From Simmondsia chinensis (taxonomy: Eukaryota; Streptophyta; Magnoliopsida; Caryophyllales; Simmondsiaceae), in assembly GCA_018398585.1 (NCBI GenBank), contig JAGTTD010000001.1:25799438-25863437 (forward strand): 64,000 nt of DNA. The letters run 5' to 3'. Shown piece after piece: positions 55,251-64,000 of the stretch; position 1 is the first letter of the stretch, and each line of letters starts with the position of its first letter. The translations under genes and the position numbers were made by a program. A model generated the notes under the pieces. That model searched no databases. It had not been told where the DNA came from and worked only from the letters and a program-made list of their open reading frames with translations.

Positions 55251-56229
55251 ATGAACAGCCCTGTTGAGAAATTGGCACCCTTTCTTCAATCTGACCCTTT
55301 GATAGTCTCTGATGTTCTTCAAAGCCCAATCGATCTCAACATTATCCAGGAGGATCCTTCTTGGTTGTCAGAGAATGACACTTCATCGAGCTTGCCATCT
55401 TGTGCCTTAGGGCCCATCCTTGACCCATCCTATGACATTCCCAGTCTTGAGGGATCGTTTCCAGATATTGATGAGTCTCCTCTTCTTCGTGCAGTTTCTT
55501 TAGGTTACTCTTGGGGAAGCAGGCGCATGTGCAAGGAAGCGGTGCCCTTTAAAGGATGGACATTTCTGACCACGCAATACCTTGAATGGGTAGATGGGCT
55601 GATGGTGACCTATAGTGAGAATTGGAAGCATCTTCGCGTTTATGAAGCCATTAGGCTCTCTACCATTGCCCCTAGGTATGATTTCCCTAGTGTACCAGCA
55701 CGAACTTGCTATTGGAATACCCGTTATAACGCTTTTGTCCTCCTTGAGAGCTTCCTAGGCATCACTCTAGAGGACATAGCGGCCCTAACGGGTCTTTTCA
55801 CTGGGGGAGAAGATTTGCCCCTTGGTTCATTTGTTTCTTCAGAAGCTGAAGCTTTTGCCTCCTCCTTCTCTATCACAGACTTGCCTGGAGGTTATGAGTC
55901 TTTTGTCAAAAAGTTTGTCACAAAGGCTAATGACTTTGGGCAAGGTTCTAAAGTGGAGGAGGTATTCTTCTATATGCTTTGGTTGAACAAGTTTTTCTTT
56001 ACAAACTCTTCTAACTCAGTCCTTAAGTTCCTTACGACCATGGTCATCAATTTGGCTTTAAGTAGTGGCCCTTTATCCTTGGGAGCATTGTTTTTGGCCC
56101 AGGTATATGGTTGCATCTAAGACATCATAGCCAAGAACTATGCTATCCACGTAGGTGGTCCCTTATGGTTGGTCCAACTTTGGGCCCAAGCCTATTTCCT
56201 TGAGTTGTGCCCCAAAGGCCCTTACGGTT
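55251..56229 (+). pseudogene. Plant mobile domain (PMD) protein carried by a Tat-type element
   Basis: A 290-residue open frame from ATG 55251 (MNSPVEKLAPFLQS; preceded by CTCTTCAG, so it may also be an exon start) to TAA at 56118-56120. The reading continues after that stop with AKNYAIHVGGPLWLVQLWAQ until an LTR inserted at 56230 cuts it off. Residues ~105-150 (FKGWTFLTTQYLEWVDGLMV), ~175-195 (YWNTRYNAFVLLESFLGITL), LEDIAALTGL, VFFYMLWLNKFFFTNSS and LGALFLAQVYGCI follow the order of the plant mobile domain (aminotransferase-like, MAIN/MAIL1 family), known from plant nuclear proteins and from transposable elements. It sits next to R3 and on the strand opposite to Tat pol. Its cellular role is unknown. 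Confidence 0.75.
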
Positions 56230-57678
56230 TGATGCTTATTGTGTTTTACTTAACAAGTGCACTAAGTCATATCAAGTAATATAGAGATGAGTAAAGTATC
56301 ATCACGAGGATTTTTTTTATTGAGTTAGCACCGAAATTAGTATTTTCAGCACTATTTAAAAGACCAAAATTTGAAATTTTTTGTATGAAACAAAACAAAA
56401 TGAAAAAGAACAAAAAATGTTTATAGATTTTTTATGAAAAGTGTAATGATTTTAGATGATTATAATGATTTAATAAGATCCAAGGCATCCGATTTCTCCT
56501 TGCTGCATCAATACGCCTTTCTCTTCTCAATATTTGAGTTGTTATTACATGTTGATGGTCAAAAACCCTAATTTGTTAAATATTCTATTTCAAGCAAAAT
56601 TTAGAATGCTCTTTTACAGATTAACTCAACAATCCCTTGCATGAATTCAATTAAAAAAAGAGTTTTGAAAATCCATGGTTTTCACTTAAGACCACACAAA
56701 TCGCTTTAGTCTATCTATAGCATTCACTCAATTTGTGGTGTTTATCACTTTGGCATTCATCATAAATCTTGTCTCAGACTCATTACAAATCATTATAGGC
56801 TTTGAATGGTCATCAAGCATTGAAAACTCATGAAGAACAGCGATAAAGACTCAAACAGTGCAATAAACAAACTTTGAATATGTTGAATTAGAAAAGAGCG
56901 TATATTACAACTTAGGCCACATTATAGCCTTAGAAAGACAAAATTAGTTCATGGTATACATAATATAAAGAAAAACTAAAACAAAATCTATGAACTTAAA
57001 GAAGAAAAGGATAGAAAGAACTTAAAAATGCAAAATTACGAACCAAAGTTTCTTCCTTCACTCCTTTCCTCTCCTCACGGTTTACCTACGCTTTCTACAC
57101 TTTGTTTTTGATTTTTGATAGATGCGTTGATGATAAAAGACCTCCAAAACACCTATTTATAGTGTTTGAGGTTGGAAATACTTAGAATAAAAAATTTTGC
57201 AAGCTTAAATCCCACTGCACCTCATTGCTGCCCCCTTCTTGCAAGTTACTGCTTTTGCATTATTTTTATTATTATTATTTTTTTTTTTTTTTGCATTTTT
57301 TCTTTAGCTTTGCCTCCCAAAATCATATCTTACATCAACTTGAACATGTTTTTGAAGTGTACAATGCATCCATGCTCTTGATTTGTTCATTTGGCAGCCT
57401 ATTCTTGCAAGTTGAAATGAATTACACATGAACTTGGTTCATCCTTGCTTAAACCGTGTGCAATTGATGTGTTTAGCCCATTATTTTGCTTTTATTTGAT
57501 GTATCTTGTATTTACTTGTTGATGATAAAGCCTAGCAAGATTTAGCATAAAATGAGTGTTTTTGCAAGGAAATAGCAATAGGGGTGAAAAAGAGCAAAAG
57601 CGATAAAAGCTTAATGTAAAATGGTTTGAAAATAAACATAAATGATATGAATAATTATATACCAATTTAGACTTATCA
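56230..57678 (-). repeat. Athila-type 3' LTR
   Basis: 1449 bp with TGAT/ATCA ends. Left end interrupts the PMD reading frame. On the minus strand a TATAAATA is present (complement near 57150-57160), and the segment CAAGTGCACTAAGTCATATC near 56255 is typical of LTRs of this group. Confidence 0.65.
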
Positions 57679-58030
57679 AAATACCTCTAAACTTAAATCT
57701 TGCTCGTCGTTGAGCAAGGCTAAACATTAAACCACAAGATCTCATGCTTGTTTAGAATTTTTAACATAATTCAAAGCAAGACTACTTCTATTACGAAAAA
57801 AATGACAGAGGCTAGAAGTTTAAGCTTGTAAAAGAAAAAAACGATCTTTCTAAAGAAAAACCTATCAATCACCTAGGTAAATGAATTCAAAATTTGGCTA
57901 AGCAAATTAAGTTTATCCTTCGTTTTAATCTCAAGACATTCAAACCGAAAATATGACAAAAATGATGCCACTCATAACAAGACTTTTCAGTTATGCCCCA
58001 GACTGAAATTATTTATAAACTTTTCTCTTC
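57679..58030 (-). other. 3' non-coding region of the Athila-type element
   Basis: Contains CCTCTAAACTTAAATCTTGC and GCTCGTCGTTGAGCAAG immediately inside the LTR, a segment often seen in this position in Athila-like elements. No gene. Confidence 0.5.
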
Positions 58031-58031
58031 C

Positions 58032-58268
58032 TTTTTTTTTAATTTATTTATGAGGGATTGATTTGCCCTAGCCAACCCTAGCTCATGAGTATATCTCCAG
58101 CGAGAATCGAACTCCTGACCCCTGAGTGATGATCGCATGGGTAAGAGATGCCATCATTGAGACGCCCTCATTATGACCGCGTTAGTGTATCTTTAGCGAG
58201 AATTGAACTCCTAAACCCTGGGCAATGATCGCATGGGTAAGAGATGCTACCACTGAGACGCCCTCATG
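58032..58268 (-). mobile_element. Dimeric tRNA-derived SINE (candidate)
   Basis: Two tandem, clearly related units of about 95 bp (58173-58268 and 58078-58172 on +; the right one is 5' on the minus strand). Each, on the minus strand, has an A-box-like TCTCAGTGGTAGC (unit 1; TCTCAATGATGGC in unit 2), then CTCTTACCCATGCGATCAT, then a B-box-like GGAGTTC(A/G)ATTCTCGC about 35 nt on. A unique segment (GAGCTAGGGTTGGCTAGGGC) and an A-rich tail (AAATAAATTAAAAAAAAA) follow at the left. That is the structure of a polymerase III-transcribed dimeric SINE. No target duplication was recognised. Confidence 0.65.
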
Positions 58269-59081
58269 ATGGGCAGCACATACCTTGAACTGTTTATATG
58301 GAATAGCGGAGATGCTTCCCTCCTTTTCTCTATCTTCTCTCTTTTTTTTTTCATATTTTTCTTGAGACTTGGCATAACTCTTCAAATTCTATTATACAAA
58401 TAAAAATCTTAATGTAATTTATTCAAATTTGTGCATCTTTTAATTAGAAATAAAGGTAAAACATCCATGCTAACTAGTGAACTTAGATACCATGGTTCTA
58501 TCACGATAGTGCCTTTAGAATAGATCATGTTTCTTATTTTTTCTAAAAAGAAAGAATAGATCATATTTTGCAATTAGAACACAAAAACAATTGATTCTCA
58601 GTTTATTTAAATCTAATTAAAGTAAACGAGCTAAAAAGAGTAGAAAAATTGCTTAAAAAGTATGATGATACGATCTTAAAAAAAAATTTATGATCTTAAA
58701 TTGGTTAAAAATAAAATTTAAAAAGACTAATGATCTACACTATAGAAAAATAACAATATCTACATCCCCATACAAAGGCTCCGAACTGTGGGAGTACTAA
58801 AGTCAACTCTAAAAGATAAAATAAGACTAGACAAGAAAACTTTTCGAAATATTTTGTTCAAAATTTTTTTTAAAAAAATGTGACAAAATGTCTCTCCCAG
58901 CCCCAAAATTAAAGGTAACATTGTCCTTAATGTTAAAAGAAATACAAGGAATGAAGCAGTAGATGAGAGATACATCCTAAGTTTGAGGATTGCTTTTAGA
59001 TGGTGAATATTGTCATCGTGTTACCCCCAAACTTGTTTCAAAAAACTTGTTGAACAAAATGTACAAAAATATTGGAACATA
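58269..59081 (-). other. Athila-type 3' region, no gene
   Basis: AT-rich non-coding sequence of the minus-strand element, with no supported frame. The frames at 58182-58385 and 58760-58975 have no recognisable domain. Confidence 0.45.
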
Positions 59082-59312
59082 TTAAAATTTAAAGGAAATT
59101 GATCGAAAAGAAGTAAAAAAAGGAAAACCTGGGTTGCCTCCCAGAAGCGCTAAAGTTATATATCCCAGATTCTTTAAAAGAATGGAACTTTCCCCATCCA
59201 CTTTTAGTGACAATTTTCTTCTATGGACCTTTTTCATGCTTTTTTTTTTTTTTTTTTTTCCATGACCACCTCCTCCTTTTGTAGCTATGAAATTCTTAAT
59301 TTTAATGCGCCA
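59082..59312 (-). pseudogene. Extreme 3' end of Athila-type pol
   Basis: On the minus strand: ALKLRIS at the junction, a Lys-rich stretch (poly-A run 59241-59260 on the minus strand), then LLGGNPGFPFF near 59140. The last resembles the end of Athila/Tat polyproteins. The coding frame continues on the other side of E3 into the end of the protease region. Confidence 0.5.
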
Positions 59313-59952
59313 TGTTACAATCCGAAAATCCAAGGCTTGAATTTAAAATGATAGAATTGGCGGGAAAGTTAGTTGGCTGTTAAATCTGTTAAAATCTGTT
59401 GGGTTGCCTGCTGTTCTGCTGCTGCGGGTCTGCTAGTTGTTGCTACTGCATGTTGCTTGCATTACTACTAGTAAGTGCTGTTGTTAGCTAATATAAACAT
59501 AATAACATTAGTTAGTAAGCTGCTGCTGCTGGGTACCGATCTGCTGCTGCGTTACTTCTGGTACTGCTATCTGCTGCTGGTGTTGCTGCTGCGTTGCATA
59601 CTGCTATTGCTGTTAGTTGCTACTTGCTGGCGCCAATTTAGTTAGTTACGTTCTAGATGCTTCTAAGTAAGTTGTCTAGATTCATTTGCATTGCTTATAA
59701 TTGCTTGCTATAAATAATTGTGTCCTGGTGTAAATCTGATTCATTCAAGAATTATCAAATACAAGTCTCAATTTGAGATTAAGCTTCTCTCTCATCTCAT
59801 TCTCTCTACTTCTCATCTAATTTCCCTTCTTTCTCTCATCTAATTCTAAAACTCTTCTTTCTCATCCAAATTCTATATTCTTTCTCATCTCATACTCTCA
59901 ATCTATCCAAATTATATTAGTTTACGTTCGAGGTTCAATCCCGAGCGTAACA
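59313..59952 (+). repeat. E3 5' LTR
   Basis: The U3 part (about 59400-59640) is a degenerate array of TGC/CTG words. TATA box TATAAATA at about 59709-59716, then a pyrimidine-rich tract of TCTCATCTAATT-like units (59795-59900). Confidence 0.95.
59709..59716 (+). promoter_or_regulatory. TATA box of E3 LTR
   Basis: TATAAATA about 240 bp before the LTR end, conserved in the other LTR (about 62415). Confidence 0.6.
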
Positions 59953-60517
59953 ATTGGTATCAGAGCCTCGATCCGATCGAGTGCGTAATCGAAAATTAAA
60001 AAAAAAAAATTTCAGAAATCAAATTAGTGTTGATCAGATTGTGCAGATTTCAAACAATCAATTAGTGCTGATCCAAGTGCAAATTTCAAGTTCAATTCGG
60101 AGTTTTTCAGCGAAGGCGATTTCTGACAACTGACACGGAGGCGATTTCTTATGAAGGAGGCGATTTCTGACAAGCGAACTTAGGTGTTGAAATCCGATAT
60201 TCTTCTTGAAGATTGTTGTGTTCCGTCTGTTTAAATCATCACTATAGATAGTAATCGAACTTATTTCGGATTCTCAGTCCGAATTAATCAAGAAAACATC
60301 GTTTTCAGAATTCGTTCGAAAGTTAGGGTTTGTCGAATTCGTTGTGCGTGAAATTCTGCAAGCTCAGGTTTGGAATCATTGACGATCGTGGAATCAATAG
60401 CAAGGGCTTGTCGTGCGATCGAAGGAGTACAACTTCATAAAACTATCGCTTGTTGGAGGGGCGAACAAATTTCTCATTTCTACGATTTGAACTGGTTCAA
60501 GATTGAGGTGGTTGTTC

Positions 60518-61141
60518 ATGGCTGATATGAGCTCTTTTCAATCAAAGTGGGATGAGCTTTTTGAGAAATTTAGACAAGAAATGAGACAAGTATTTGGAGA
60601 TTCGAGACAAGAGTGGAGGCAGCAAAGTAAGAATCTGCAATATTCAGTTCAACAATATCTTAACATCAGTTGTGATTATGCTAGTGTTCTTGATGCAAAT
60701 AAGTTTCTGGAGCTAGCGGATAGTGTTAGACAACCAAAGTTCAATGTTGAGCAAAGAAAGAAAGTGGCACCTGTGGCTGTTGGAGACGAATTCGACCACG
60801 ACAATGCCGAAATTGATGAAAACAAGCTTGAAGAACCTGAGTTTGAACAAGACGATCCTTATGAAGACTCTTTGCTAGAGTTAGAGTCTCTTGACGACGT
60901 TGAGGCACAATATGGCATGCATCCAGAAGGGGAATACGATTTCCTTGTCCAAGGAATGTTAAAGAAAGCAAAGAGTAAGACGAAAAGGAACCATCTAAAT
61001 GAAGCGCTGAAGGATTTTTTGGGTAAAAAGAAGTCGACAAAGCCGAAGTTGAAGTGTGAGTCTACTCAAGTGTTGATGCAAGATGAAGATAAAATCACTC
61101 CAGCCAGATGCACGCAGGTAGTTCTTGTTGCAGAACCGTAG
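60518..61141 (+). CDS. E3 ORF1, gag-position acidic protein
   Basis: Start ATG 60518 (MADMSSFQSKWDELFEKFRQ); 207 residues. Residues 5-55 are rich in Gln, Arg and Phe and may form a coiled coil (EMRQVFGDSRQEWRQQSKNL). Residues 85-135 are strongly acidic (EIDENKLEEPEFEQDDPYED), and the C-terminal third is Lys-rich (KKAKSKTKRNHLNEALKDFL). Acidic-then-basic layout and position parallel the ORF at 3412-4089, but sequence similarity is weak. No zinc knuckle. The stop at 61139-61141 is directly followed in frame by ORF2, so the two may once have been one polyprotein. Function unknown. Confidence 0.6.
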   Translation: MADMSSFQSKWDELFEKFRQEMRQVFGDSRQEWRQQSKNLQYSVQQYLNISCDYASVLDANKFLELADSVRQPKFNVEQRKKVAPVAVGDEFDHDNAEIDENKLEEPEFEQDDPYEDSLLELESLDDVEAQYGMHPEGEYDFLVQGMLKKAKSKTKRNHLNEALKDFLGKKKSTKPKLKCESTQVLMQDEDKITPARCTQVVLVAEP

Positions 61142-61147
61142 AGTTCA

Positions 61148-61927
61148 GTGGAGATATCACATGATCAGCTGAATCCAAGGAGGAATGAAACGTTCGTTCA
61201 ACATAAGCAGCAGGAGATTGAACGAAACAGGGATGAACGAATGCATCACTTGAGGAGGCACTTTCAGCTGGAGATCAATCAGAATGCTGATGTTAGACCT
61301 CAAGGTCGATTTCCAGAGGATGAAATAACTGTCAGACCTCAGGATCATCCAAATGAGCAAGTCCAGAAGCTTGGTTCGATAACTGCAGCAACAATTGGGG
61401 ATGAGGGTGAACCAATGCAGGTTGTTGAGCCATTGCAGGTTACAATCCAAGAATATCAAGTGTGCATTGAAGTCAGGAGTAATAGGAAGTTGCGTTTGAA
61501 GCTCAAGATACAGCAAGGATTCATGATCAGTTTGGTCATTCATTTGAGCTGCAAGAAACGTAATTCAAGCATGAAAGTGAGAATGAAGGAAAAGCCAATC
61601 TTGGAATATCATGGAAGGCCACCTGAATTTGTACTTCTCAAGCTAAATGAAGTGCTATTGAACAAGTCTAATCAGGTTCTAGTAGTTGAATTGCACTTTA
61701 GGCATGCCGATCGGCAAGTTCGACAAGATGTATTTCTTCTTTTGAGTGGAGTTGTGATCAATAGGGTCCCTTTCAAGAAGCTATGCAATTGGGAGGATAT
61801 TTGTGAGTTGTTCACCAAGCTAGACCGCAGCAAGAAGTTCTCACCCACTGTATTTCTTAATCCTTATAGCAACAACTCAATGTTCACAGACGCTGGCCAA
61901 GACAATGCAACCTTTCATCCTAAATAA
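61148..61927 (+). CDS. E3 ORF2, gag-derived fragment protein
   Basis: In frame with ORF1 and separated from it by one stop. Residues ~40-80 (NADVRPQGRFPEDEITVRPQ, DHPNEQVQKLG) match the RPQ/DHPIEQVQ linker of the chromovirus gag at 9961-10275, so this region derives from the same gag family. The rest (KPILEYHGRPPEFVLLKLNE, DVFLLLSGVVINRVPFKKLC, NWEDICELFTKLDRSKKF) is not recognised. There is no ATG at the start, so it would need readthrough or a later start. The CTTGAGGACAAG block and purine tract follow 31 nt after its stop. Confidence 0.5.
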   Translation: MEISHDQLNPRRNETFVQHKQQEIERNRDERMHHLRRHFQLEINQNADVRPQGRFPEDEITVRPQDHPNEQVQKLGSITAATIGDEGEPMQVVEPLQVTIQEYQVCIEVRSNRKLRLKLKIQQGFMISLVIHLSCKKRNSSMKVRMKEKPILEYHGRPPEFVLLKLNEVLLNKSNQVLVVELHFRHADRQVRQDVFLLLSGVVINRVPFKKLCNWEDICELFTKLDRSKKFSPTVFLNPYSNNSMFTDAGQDNATFHPK

Positions 61928-61957
61928 TTGATCTTCAAGGTCTCATCCTCTTTCATT

Positions 61958-61991
61958 CTTGAGGACAAGAATGTTTTCAAGGGGAAGGGAA
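61958..61991 (+). other. E3 conserved 12-mer and polypurine tract
   Basis: CTTGAGGACAAG (61958-61969), then AATGTTTTCAAGGGGAAGGG up to the LTR; identical spacing (22 nt) to E1 and E2. Here the block lies after the stop codon, so its conservation is not explained by coding. Confidence 0.85.
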
Positions 61992-62658
61992 TGTTACAAT
62001 CCGAAAATCCGAGGCTTGAATTTAAACTGATAGAATTGGCGGGAAAATTAGTTGGCGGTTAAATCTGTTAAAATCTGTTGGGTTGCTTGTTGTTCTACTG
62101 CTACTGGTCTACTAGTTGTTGCTACTGTGTGTTGCTTGCATTACTACTAATAAGTGCTGTTGTTAGCTAATATAAAAATAATAACATCAGTTAGTAAGCT
62201 GCTGCTGTTGGGTACCGATCTGCTGCTGGGTTACTTCTGGTACTGCTATCTGTAGCTGGTGTTGCTGCTGCTCTTGCTGCTACATTGCATACTGCTGTTG
62301 CTGTTAGTTACTACTTGCTGGCGCCAATTCAATATTTCAAATATTAGTTAGTTAGGTTCTAGATGCTTCTAAGTAAGTTGTCTAGATTCATTTGCATTGC
62401 TTATAATTGCTTGCTATAAATAATTGTGTCCTGGTGTAAATCTGATTCATTCAAGAATTATCAAATACAAGTCTCAATTTGAGATTAAGCTTCTCTCTCA
62501 TCTCATTCTCTCTACTTCTTATCTAATTTCCCTTCTTTCTCTCATCTAATTCTAAAACTCTTCTTTCTCATCTAAATTCTATATTCTTTCTCATCTCATA
62601 CTCTCAATCTATCCAAATTATATTAGTTTACGTTCGAGGTTCAATCCCGAGCATAACA
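61992..62658 (+). repeat. E3 3' LTR
   Basis: 667 bp; includes a short TATTTCAAATATTAGTTAG-like segment missing from the 5' copy and a TGC-rich U3 of slightly different length. Confidence 0.95.
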
Positions 62659-62663
62659 CGCCA

Positions 62664-63329
62664 CTCCTAGAGTTTTCTTAGTATAATTTTGGCGCCTTTT
62701 TTTTTTATAACTAATCATCCTTAGCTCTCAAAGCCTCCAACTTAGTTGGAGAAACTTGATCTTCAATCTGAAAACAAGTGTCCTTCTCTGATGAAAGTTT
62801 TATTGGTTTAAAAATATTAAATGTCACTTCCTCATCTTCTTAAGATTAGTTTTCCTTTCTGCACATCAGTCAAGGCCCTTCCTATAGCAAGGAAGGTTCG
62901 GCCTAGAATAAGAGGTATTTTTTTATCCTACTCTATGTCAAGCACTACAAAATCAGTTGGAAAGATGAACTTGTCTGTTTTCACCAAGACGTCCTCTACC
63001 AGTCCTTGTGGATACTCGATGGACCTGTCTGCCAATTTAAGTGATACCATGGCGGGCTTTACTTCTCCTAGACCAAGTTTCTTGAAAACAGAGAGTGGCA
63101 TCAAATTTATACTTGCACCTAAATCACATACGACGTTATTAAAAGTACCGGTGCTAATGGTGCAAGGTATTAGAAAACTCCTTGGATCTTTGGGTTTAGG
63201 AGGAAGCTTCTTTTGTAGTATCGCACTACATTCTTCGTTCAGTGCCACGGTCTTGAATTCTTCTAGTCTTCTCCTGTTAGACAGGATTTCTTTCAAGAAT
63301 TTTGCATTTTTGGGAATTTTCTCCAGCAT
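62664..63329 (-). pseudogene. Athila-type protease region
   Basis: Minus strand from 63329: MLEKIPKNAKFLKEILSNRR, KLPPKPKDPRSFLIPCTIST, CDLGASINLMPLSVFKKLGL (the Asp of the DLGAS active site is present), VSLKLADRSIEYPQGLVEDV and FPTDFVVLDIE, then a stop at 62928, followed in frame by DKKIPLILGR, FLAIGRALTDVQKGKLILR. This is the Athila-lineage protease with its usual C-terminal part. Decay increases to the left. Confidence 0.85.
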
Positions 63330-63392
63330 GTGAGTAAAAGGGACATTAATGGGTAACTTCTTAAAAGTTTCTACAAATTGGTTATCTACGTT

Positions 63393-63815
63393 TTACGTTT
63401 TCAAGTGTTGAGGAAATGGAATTTCTGGTTTGTAGGGCATAGGCTCAACCCTCTTTGATTCACTTTCATCATGGTTTTTGGACTCATCTACTTGTTCATG
63501 TTCAAGGTGTGATGTGGTCTTGGCTGGTTTGTTCGGGCTGTCCTCTCTAGGTGCTTTTTCAAAAGTAATGGCATTTGCGTGCTCTCTAGGGTTAGTCACT
63601 GTGGTACTTGGTAGAGAACCTTGAGACCTCTCTGAGAGTTGGTTTGAAAATTTTTTGACTTGGGTCTCGACGTTTGTAATAGGTTCTTCTTGATTTTGGA
63701 TAGAAACTTCTTGATTTCGAAGATTTGTTTGGTGTTTGTTGCATGAAACTTTTGGTTTCTTGCATAAACTTATTGAACATATCTTCAAGATCAATTTTCT
63801 TTTCTGGTTATGCAT
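63393..63815 (-). pseudogene. Athila-type gag, C-terminal part
   Basis: Contains VKKFSNQLSERSQGSLPSTT and TNPREHANAIT (conserved near the end of Athila gag), then an acidic/charged linker (HLEHEQVDESKNHDESESKR) leading to PMPYKPEIPFPQHLK, which normally joins the protease region. A stop near 63390 breaks the join. The gag core lies mostly beyond 64000. Confidence 0.75.
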
Positions 63816-64000
63816 AAATAGGCAGTTTTGAATCCCTGGGTCACTCCATAAAAATTTTGGGGGGTTTCCCCACTCGGGATTGTAAGTGTTGGAGTAGGGA
63901 ATGTGTTGTGATTTTTGAAAATCTGAAACAAAATTGGCTTGCTCATGATTTGAAGAGGCAGTGGCAACTGTCTGACATTTTATGCTCGCATGATTTCCTG

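Larger units (their letters stand above)
59313..62658 (+). mobile_element. Non-autonomous LTR retrotransposon (E3)
   Basis: 3346 bp. LTRs 59313-59952 (640 bp) and 61992-62658 (667 bp; differs by a ~27-bp indel and scattered substitutions) start TGTTACAATCC and end TAACA. Perfect 5-bp target duplication CGCCA (59308-59312, 62659-62663). Primer site TGGTATCAGAGCC at 59955-59967; purine tract 61979-61991. No protease, RT or integrase. Two frames fill the gag position. It is inserted in the minus-strand Athila-type element. Confidence 0.95.
56230..64000 (-). mobile_element. Athila-type gypsy element with internal deletion, runs off the window
   Basis: Minus strand. 3' LTR at 56230-57678 (on + it starts TGATGCTTATTG and ends ACTTATCA), with a purine tract just to its right on the minus strand (AAGTTTAGAGGTATTT). 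A 3' non-coding region (57679-59080), the end of pol (59082-59312), and, beyond the nested element, protease and gag (62659-63815). RT and integrase core are missing between protease and the pol end. The 5' LTR must lie beyond 64000. It inserted into the PMD gene and was later hit by a SINE and by E3. Confidence 0.75.

Overview
This window is nuclear DNA from a flowering plant, most probably a eudicot. The evidence is LTR retrotransposons primed from tRNA-Met and tRNA-Asp, plant-type RTE LINEs with (TTG)n tails, Tat/Athila/chromovirus lineages, a plant mobile domain ORF, and a spliced host gene with GT..AG introns and a long intron. The species cannot be named from the sequence. Almost all recognisable sequence is transposable elements in several layers of nesting; I see no CRISPR, no operons and no rRNA or tRNA genes.

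Host gene. The one gene I can support is the 3' part of a CTD-interaction-domain (RPRD1/ENTH-VHS-like) pre-mRNA regulator on the + strand: exons 25545-25684, 25772-25807 and 40485-41339 (stop), together 342 visible residues of coiled coil and a Pro/Gln-rich tail. Its CID-encoding 5' exons are not visible. The intron 25808-40484 is 14,677 bp and is packed with transposons.

Left third (1-25500). There is an old gypsy LTR end and a gag fragment; a young non-autonomous LTR element (1950-5086); two RTE-LINE copies with clear target duplications (5761-7616 minus, 7771-8503 plus); an old LTR element (8791-16636) that received a nearly complete but dead chromovirus (9128-14917); a ~1.5-kb solo LTR (18163-20125) holding a LINE; a PIF/Harbinger-like element (20273-22133) holding another LINE; and an inverted-repeat element near 23 kb with a tRNA-like head.

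Giant intron (25808-40484). It holds a PIF/Harbinger-like element with a LINE, Athila-type LTR pieces, a degenerate minus-strand copia element (SIRE-like) split by a LINE, a triple-nested hAT/foldback cluster (37691-39191), and a third PIF/Harbinger-like element.

Right part (43.9-64 kb). This is a mosaic of Tat/Ogre-type gypsy pieces: pol on both strands, an ~830-bp repeat unit present in four copies (one inverted, two in tandem), and two truncated copies of a gene on the opposite strand to pol, one carrying a plant mobile domain. An Athila-type minus-strand element from 56230 to beyond the window end follows, with most of its RT and integrase missing. It carries a probable dimeric tRNA-derived SINE and was split by a second non-autonomous LTR element (59313-62658).

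How parts relate. The chromovirus and the two non-autonomous LTR elements share their priming site, 5-bp target duplications, and a 12-bp block exactly 22 nt before the 3' LTR. They look like one autonomous/non-autonomous group. Seven LINE 3' ends share a tail; in four of them the same C-rich site has grown into a long homopolymer.
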